Source of the DNA: Marinilabilia sp046483585
GTDB lineage: Bacteria > Bacteroidota > Bacteroidia > Bacteroidales > Marinilabiliaceae
Direction of reading: 5' to 3'
NCBI GenBank assembly: GCA_046483585.1
Contig: JAWOCV010000172.1
Coordinates: 1-9,531 of the forward strand
DNA length: 9,531 nucleotides
Within the stretch, counting starts at the first letter, position 1, and the number at the start of each line of letters is the position of its first letter. Positions 6,375 through 9,531 of the stretch are shown here, piece by piece. Below the pieces are notes generated by a model. The model did not search any database. It was not told the origin of the DNA and saw nothing but the letters and a program-made list of their open reading frames with translations. The position numbers were made by a program, and so were the translations under genes.

Positions 6375-7361
6375 ATGGGTCTTTCGGAATTTGTACAAAG
6401 CCCTGCCTACAAAAAGGTAATGGCCAAAGTTTACGGATGGGGAGCAGCCCTTGTGCTAATGGGCGCTTTGTTTAAGATTCAGCACTACCCCGGAGCAGGC
6501 ATTATGCTTTTGGTAGGAATGGGGACAGAGGTTGTTATTTTTTTCCTTTCGGCTTTTGAACCACCGCATGAAATGCCGGACTGGAGTCTTGTTTATCCCG
6601 AACTCGTGGGGCTCGAACCCAAAGAGGAAAGAGGATCCCGTCCCTCCGGCGGCGGAGGAGGTGGTGGGGGGAGTGATCTGGCTGCACTTATTGAAAGTGG
6701 CACACTGGAGCCCGAAGTTGTTGAAAAACTGAATGACGGCATTCGGAAACTTTCTGCCACCACAGGTCAGCTTGCAGATTTGAGCGATGCGTCATTGGCC
6801 ACAGAGAGTTATCTTCAAAGTATGAAGGCGGCTTCCGAATCGGTAAATAAACTCGCCAACTCGCAGGCAAAAAGTGCTGATGATGCGGAAGCGCTCAGCA
6901 AAAGTTACACCGAAGCTGCTCAGAATGTGGCCCAAAGCGGAAAAAAACTTGCTGACAATATGTCGACCGCCGGGGATAACATTGTCAGAGAAATTGAAAA
7001 TTCAGGTAAGGAACTTGTCTCCTCATACCATGATTTTAGTCATGCCATGTCCGAAAAAACCGGTAGTATCAGTAGCTCGGCCGACACGTACAGCCAAAAA
7101 CTGAATGAGGCCAATCAGCAATTGGCCGCCATAAATTCAGTTTATGAAATGCAATTGAAGAGTTTTTCCCAGCAGATGGAAGCCTCCAAAAAGGTGACCA
7201 GTCAAATGGAAAATATTAATAATGAACTGGGGCAATCCGTTCAGGATACAAAAGCCTATAAAGAAGAAATGGGAAAACTGAATCAAACCGTCGGTGAACT
7301 GAATACAATATACGGTAATATGCTGAGTGCAATGAATATGGGAGGCAACACTCAAAAGTAA
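6375..7361 (+). CDS. gldL: T9SS/gliding motor inner-membrane subunit GldL/PorL
   Basis: GldL (PorL) forms, with GldM, the inner-membrane motor that uses the proton-motive force to drive T9SS export and, where present, gliding. Two membrane helices are visible: about 19-35 (VYGWGAALVLMGALFKI) and 41-61 (AGIMLLVGMGTEVVIFFLSAF). Polar residues important in characterised GldL proteins are present: Lys34 and His37 at the end of helix 1, Glu52 within helix 2, and Glu62 just after it. After SAFEPPHEMPDWSLVYPEL comes an eight-glycine run (92-99). A long Ala/Ser/Gln/Asn/Lys-rich region with coiled-coil character follows from about 103 to 320 and is expected in the cytoplasm. At 328 residues it is longer than my recollection of the F. 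johnsoniae protein and closer to P. gingivalis PorL. gldM begins 54 nt downstream. Confidence 0.96.
   Translation: MGLSEFVQSPAYKKVMAKVYGWGAALVLMGALFKIQHYPGAGIMLLVGMGTEVVIFFLSAFEPPHEMPDWSLVYPELVGLEPKEERGSRPSGGGGGGGGSDLAALIESGTLEPEVVEKLNDGIRKLSATTGQLADLSDASLATESYLQSMKAASESVNKLANSQAKSADDAEALSKSYTEAAQNVAQSGKKLADNMSTAGDNIVREIENSGKELVSSYHDFSHAMSEKTGSISSSADTYSQKLNEANQQLAAINSVYEMQLKSFSQQMEASKKVTSQMENINNELGQSVQDTKAYKEEMGKLNQTVGELNTIYGNMLSAMNMGGNTQK
6648..6671 (+). repeat. eight consecutive glycine codons in gldL
   Basis: Eight glycine codons lie in a row, using all four synonymous forms (ggc, gga, ggt, ggg). The run is therefore not a simple trinucleotide expansion at the DNA level. It separates the membrane motor part of GldL (1-91) from its coiled-coil tail and is flanked by Ser on both sides, like a flexible linker. 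Confidence 0.8.
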
Positions 7362-7389
7362 AAGAGAAAAGGGAAAAAAGGGAAGGAAG
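7360..7389 (+). other. 30-nt homopurine tract between gldL and gldM
   Basis: From the last base pair of the gldL stop codon to 7389 every base is A or G, with no pyrimidine. A shorter run (6352-6368) precedes gldL. It may simply provide an unstructured, purine-rich leader for translation. No dyad symmetry is present, so it is not a terminator. Confidence 0.5.
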
Positions 7390-7398
7390 TACTAACCT

Positions 7399-7404
7399 AA
7401 AGGA
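7399..7404 (+). promoter_or_regulatory. possible ribosome binding site of gldM
   Basis: AAAGGA lies 11 nt before the gldM ATG at 7416, slightly far for an efficient Shine-Dalgarno site. The conserved family N-terminus (NCPETPRQKLIGMMY) fixes the start independently. Confidence 0.3.
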
Positions 7405-7415
7405 TTTGATTTGAT

Positions 7416-8966
7416 ATGAGTGGTGGAAACTGTCCTGAAACGCCGAGACAAAAGTTGATCGGGATGATGTATCTTTTTCTCACGGCGATGTTGGCTCTCA
7501 ATGTTTCCGGGGAACTTCTGAATGCATTTATTCTTGTTGATGAAAGCATCAGGAAAACCATCGATTCGATGGAGAAGAAAAACAGTCTTCTTTATACAGA
7601 GTTTCAGAGTGCTTATGCCAATAATGAGGCCAAAGTAAGAGATCAGTATAATGATGCACTGAACGTACAGGAAGAGGCTGATAGTTTGTTTCAGCACATT
7701 CAGGACATAAAAACATTGATTGTGCAGACCGCTGATGGGGAAGAAGCCACCCCGACGGATTATACTTCTCTTGACAACCAGGATGTTGCAGCCCAGGTAA
7801 TGATCACGGAGAAAAATGGTCAAAGAAGTGAGGAGCTTAAAGACCATATGGAACATTACCGCGACATGTTAAAAGATTTAGTGGATGAGCAGGACACAGC
7901 CCTGCTCAATAATATAGAACGAACTTTAACCCCGCAGGACCCTGAAGGATCAGAAGGTTCTCAAAGATCGTGGGAGAGTGAAAAATTTGAAAATCTGCCC
8001 ATGTCTGCCACACTGGCTCTCATGAGTCAGATACAAAGTGAAGTAAGGAACATGGAGTCGGAGCTGGTGAGATATTTATATGGAAAAATCGATGAGGGTT
8101 CTTTTGTTTTCAACAGCATTGAGCCCCTGGTTATTCCACGGTCCGATTACATTATAAAGGGCGATGAATACTATGCCGAGATCATGCTTGCGGCCAGAGA
8201 TACTACTCAGCCTCCCGTTGTAACCGTTGATGGGGAGGAGCTACCGGTGGAAAACGGACGGGGGATTTTACGAAGGCCTGCCAATTCTACCGGCGATAAA
8301 GAGTGGAGCGGGGAAATTGCCGTTATGGGTCCCGACGGTAGCTATCGGCGGCACAATGTTTCAGGGTCTTATCAGGTGGCCCAACCCAATGTCGTGATTT
8401 CACCAACGAAAATGAATGTTTTTTACGAAGGGGTGGAAAATCCGGTGGAAGTATCGGTCCCCGGAATTCCGAGCCGTAATATTGATGTGGATGTGACCAA
8501 TGCCACCTTCGAAAAAGAAGGAGATCAATACCTTGTTTCTCCTGAAGGGGGAAGCGCCGGTCGAACGTCTGTTGTGTCGGTAAGAGCTACCGTGAATGAT
8601 GAAGTACAGAATCTGGGCTCCCAGGAATTCCGGATAAGGCGTGTTCCTGACCCTGTAGCCACGGTGGCCGGTTCGCGGGGCGGAACAATCGACAAAGGAT
8701 TGTTAACAGCCCAAAACGCGGTCATAGCTAAAATGGAAAATTTTGAATTTGATATGAGCTTTAGAGTAACAGGGTTTACGGTTTCAACCGTGCGGGATGG
8801 ATACATGAGAAGACAGGAAACCGATGGAGCCACCTTTACCGAGGAGCAGATGGATCTGATCGAAGGGGCCGGACAAGGCAGTAATATTATTATCAGCAAT
8901 ATACAAGCCCAGGGACCCGACGGACGCACCCGTGATCTTGGATCGATCAGTTTTACTCTCAGGTAA
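7416..8966 (+). CDS. gldM: T9SS/gliding motor protein GldM/PorM
   Basis: GldM (PorM) has one N-terminal membrane helix that packs with GldL in the motor. Its dimeric periplasmic shaft spans the periplasm to the GldK/GldN ring and passes on motor energy. The 516-residue length is normal for the family. The conserved start NCPETPRQKLIGMMYLFLTA includes Arg11 just before the helix (about 13-31), followed by NVSGELLNAF. By comparison with known GldM/PorM structures, the periplasmic part divides into helical D1 (about 34-225, containing ENLPMSATLALMSQIQSEV), and the beta domains D2 (about 226-320), D3 (about 324-410, from QPNVVISPTKMNVFY) and D4 (about 411-516, starting PDPVATVAG and containing MENFEFDMSFRVTGFT). 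Those boundaries are estimates. No lesion is visible. It lies 54 nt after gldL and 166 nt before gldN. Confidence 0.97.
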   Translation: MSGGNCPETPRQKLIGMMYLFLTAMLALNVSGELLNAFILVDESIRKTIDSMEKKNSLLYTEFQSAYANNEAKVRDQYNDALNVQEEADSLFQHIQDIKTLIVQTADGEEATPTDYTSLDNQDVAAQVMITEKNGQRSEELKDHMEHYRDMLKDLVDEQDTALLNNIERTLTPQDPEGSEGSQRSWESEKFENLPMSATLALMSQIQSEVRNMESELVRYLYGKIDEGSFVFNSIEPLVIPRSDYIIKGDEYYAEIMLAARDTTQPPVVTVDGEELPVENGRGILRRPANSTGDKEWSGEIAVMGPDGSYRRHNVSGSYQVAQPNVVISPTKMNVFYEGVENPVEVSVPGIPSRNIDVDVTNATFEKEGDQYLVSPEGGSAGRTSVVSVRATVNDEVQNLGSQEFRIRRVPDPVATVAGSRGGTIDKGLLTAQNAVIAKMENFEFDMSFRVTGFTVSTVRDGYMRRQETDGATFTEEQMDLIEGAGQGSNIIISNIQAQGPDGRTRDLGSISFTLR

Positions 8967-9132
8967 TCGTTTAATACCGGAAGAAAGTTTAAGTTACGGA
9001 TCTCTGGGGTAAAAATTAAATTTTGATAAGGGAATGAGGTTATGCCTTGTTTTTTGTTTTCAATTCCTGGGAAAGAAGAATTAATTTATGAATTGCCTTT
9101 AATTTGGTAAGAAATACTAAAAAAATAATACA
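8967..9132 (+). other. gldM-gldN intergenic region, AT-rich
   Basis: At 166 nt this is three to five times longer than the other gaps between the porP-gldM genes. It is AT-rich, especially after 9011. A near-match to the -7 promoter box (TTAATTTG, 9099-9106) lies 26 nt before the gldN ATG, but no TTTG occurs 17-23 nt upstream of it. TTTTG at 9021-9025 and TATGCCTTG at 9041-9049 are too close together to form a standard promoter. I see no hairpin followed by a T-run, hence no intrinsic terminator, and no open reading frame of note. Confidence 0.35.
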
Positions 9133-9531
9133 ATGAAAAAGCAGCTCCTTTTATTTGTTTTGACCTGTGCCTTCGCTATGATGGGTGCTTTGCAAACTCA
9201 GGCACAGGAGGAAGTGATTGATGGCTTGTTTGAAAAGCAGCATGTTATAAACCGTGAACCTGTTCCATATCCCAGTATTCGTGAAGCTGATGTGATGTGG
9301 GCCAAGCGGGTTTGGCGTATTATTGATTTGCGCGAAAAAATGAATCTCCCGTTATATTACCCTACAACGCCCATGGATGACCGGCTCAGCCTTATTGATC
9401 TTTTGATGGAAGGAATCAAGAACGGGGAGATTACAGCTTATTCTGCAGATACTGAGGATGAGTTTACAACTTCTATTTCATACGAAGATGTGATGAGTAA
9501 TATGGGGGCTGAGACAAGGATTGAAGAGGTA
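9133..9531 (+). CDS. gldN: T9SS ring protein GldN/PorN (partial, 3' end outside window)
   Basis: GldN (PorN) is a periplasmic protein that binds GldK to form the T9SS ring beneath the outer membrane and contacts the GldM shaft. The first 133 codons are present and run off the window in frame. A signal peptide (MKKQLLLFVLTCAFAMMGAL, cleavage likely TQA/Q at 24/25) leads into the mature N-terminus. The GldN signature follows at about 51-77: EADVMWAKRVWRIIDLREKM, then NLPLYYP. After it comes PMDDRLSLIDLLMEGIKNGEITAY, matching the early part of the family. Its position after gldM is the expected one. No Shine-Dalgarno sequence precedes the ATG, and the upstream bases are A-rich, as in many Bacteroidota genes. 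Length and integrity of the C-terminal part cannot be judged. Confidence 0.95.
   Translation, partial: MKKQLLLFVLTCAFAMMGALQTQAQEEVIDGLFEKQHVINREPVPYPSIREADVMWAKRVWRIIDLREKMNLPLYYPTTPMDDRLSLIDLLMEGIKNGEITAYSADTEDEFTTSISYEDVMSNMGAETRIEEV

Noticed and set aside
7392..7856. Reverse-strand reading frame over the gldM 5' end, with hydrophobic stretches
   Set aside because: The hydrophobic segments arise from the complement of the helical D1 coding sequence, and the forward gldM frame is clearly the real gene.
1..9531. Mobile elements, CRISPR arrays, tRNA or rRNA genes, toxin-antitoxin or defence genes
   Set aside because: No transposase or integrase motifs, no spaced direct repeats, no cloverleaf or rRNA signatures were seen. 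The region reads as core Bacteroidota genome.

Overview
The window comes from a member of the Bacteroidota. Every complete gene lies on the + strand. The evidence is a porP-gldK-gldL-gldM-gldN cluster, which encodes the core of the type IX secretion system (T9SS) and gliding machinery found only in that phylum. A Bacteroidota-type promoter (TTTG, 21-nt spacer, TAAATTTG) also precedes the first gene, and most genes have weak or no Shine-Dalgarno sequence. Having porP directly upstream of the K-L-M-N genes is the order I know from Porphyromonas gingivalis. I therefore lean towards class Bacteroidia, but the sequence does not fix the genus.

Layout: (1) positions 1-182 hold the possible last codons of an upstream gene and the topA promoter. 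(2) 183-2624 is topA, DNA topoisomerase I. (3) 2669-3856 is an arginase/formimidoylglutamase-fold protein that has lost three of the six usual metal ligands. (4) 3903-4973 is porP/sprF, an outer-membrane beta-barrel protein whose start codon is unresolved. (5) 5011-6339 is gldK/porK, an outer-membrane lipoprotein with a formylglycine-generating-enzyme (FGE) fold. (6) 6375-7361 is gldL/porL, the two-helix inner-membrane motor subunit. (7) 7416-8966 is gldM/porM, a single-helix inner-membrane protein with a long periplasmic part. (8) 9133 to the window end is the 5' part of gldN/porN, a periplasmic partner of GldK. The gaps between porP, gldK, gldL and gldM are 35-54 nt, which suggests one operon. 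The gldM-gldN gap is 166 nt.

How the genes work together, from knowledge of the family: GldL and GldM form a motor in the inner membrane that is driven by the proton-motive force. The GldM periplasmic shaft reaches across to the GldK/GldN ring under the outer membrane. PorP/SprF proteins are outer-membrane components that help export or anchor T9SS cargo. TopA is a housekeeping enzyme with no direct mechanistic link. The role of the arginase-like gene is unknown.

I found no mobile elements, CRISPR arrays, rRNA or tRNA genes, and no convincing intrinsic terminators. The T9SS cluster is a well-described system. The least explained parts are the arginase-fold protein with a degenerate metal site and the N-terminus of porP.
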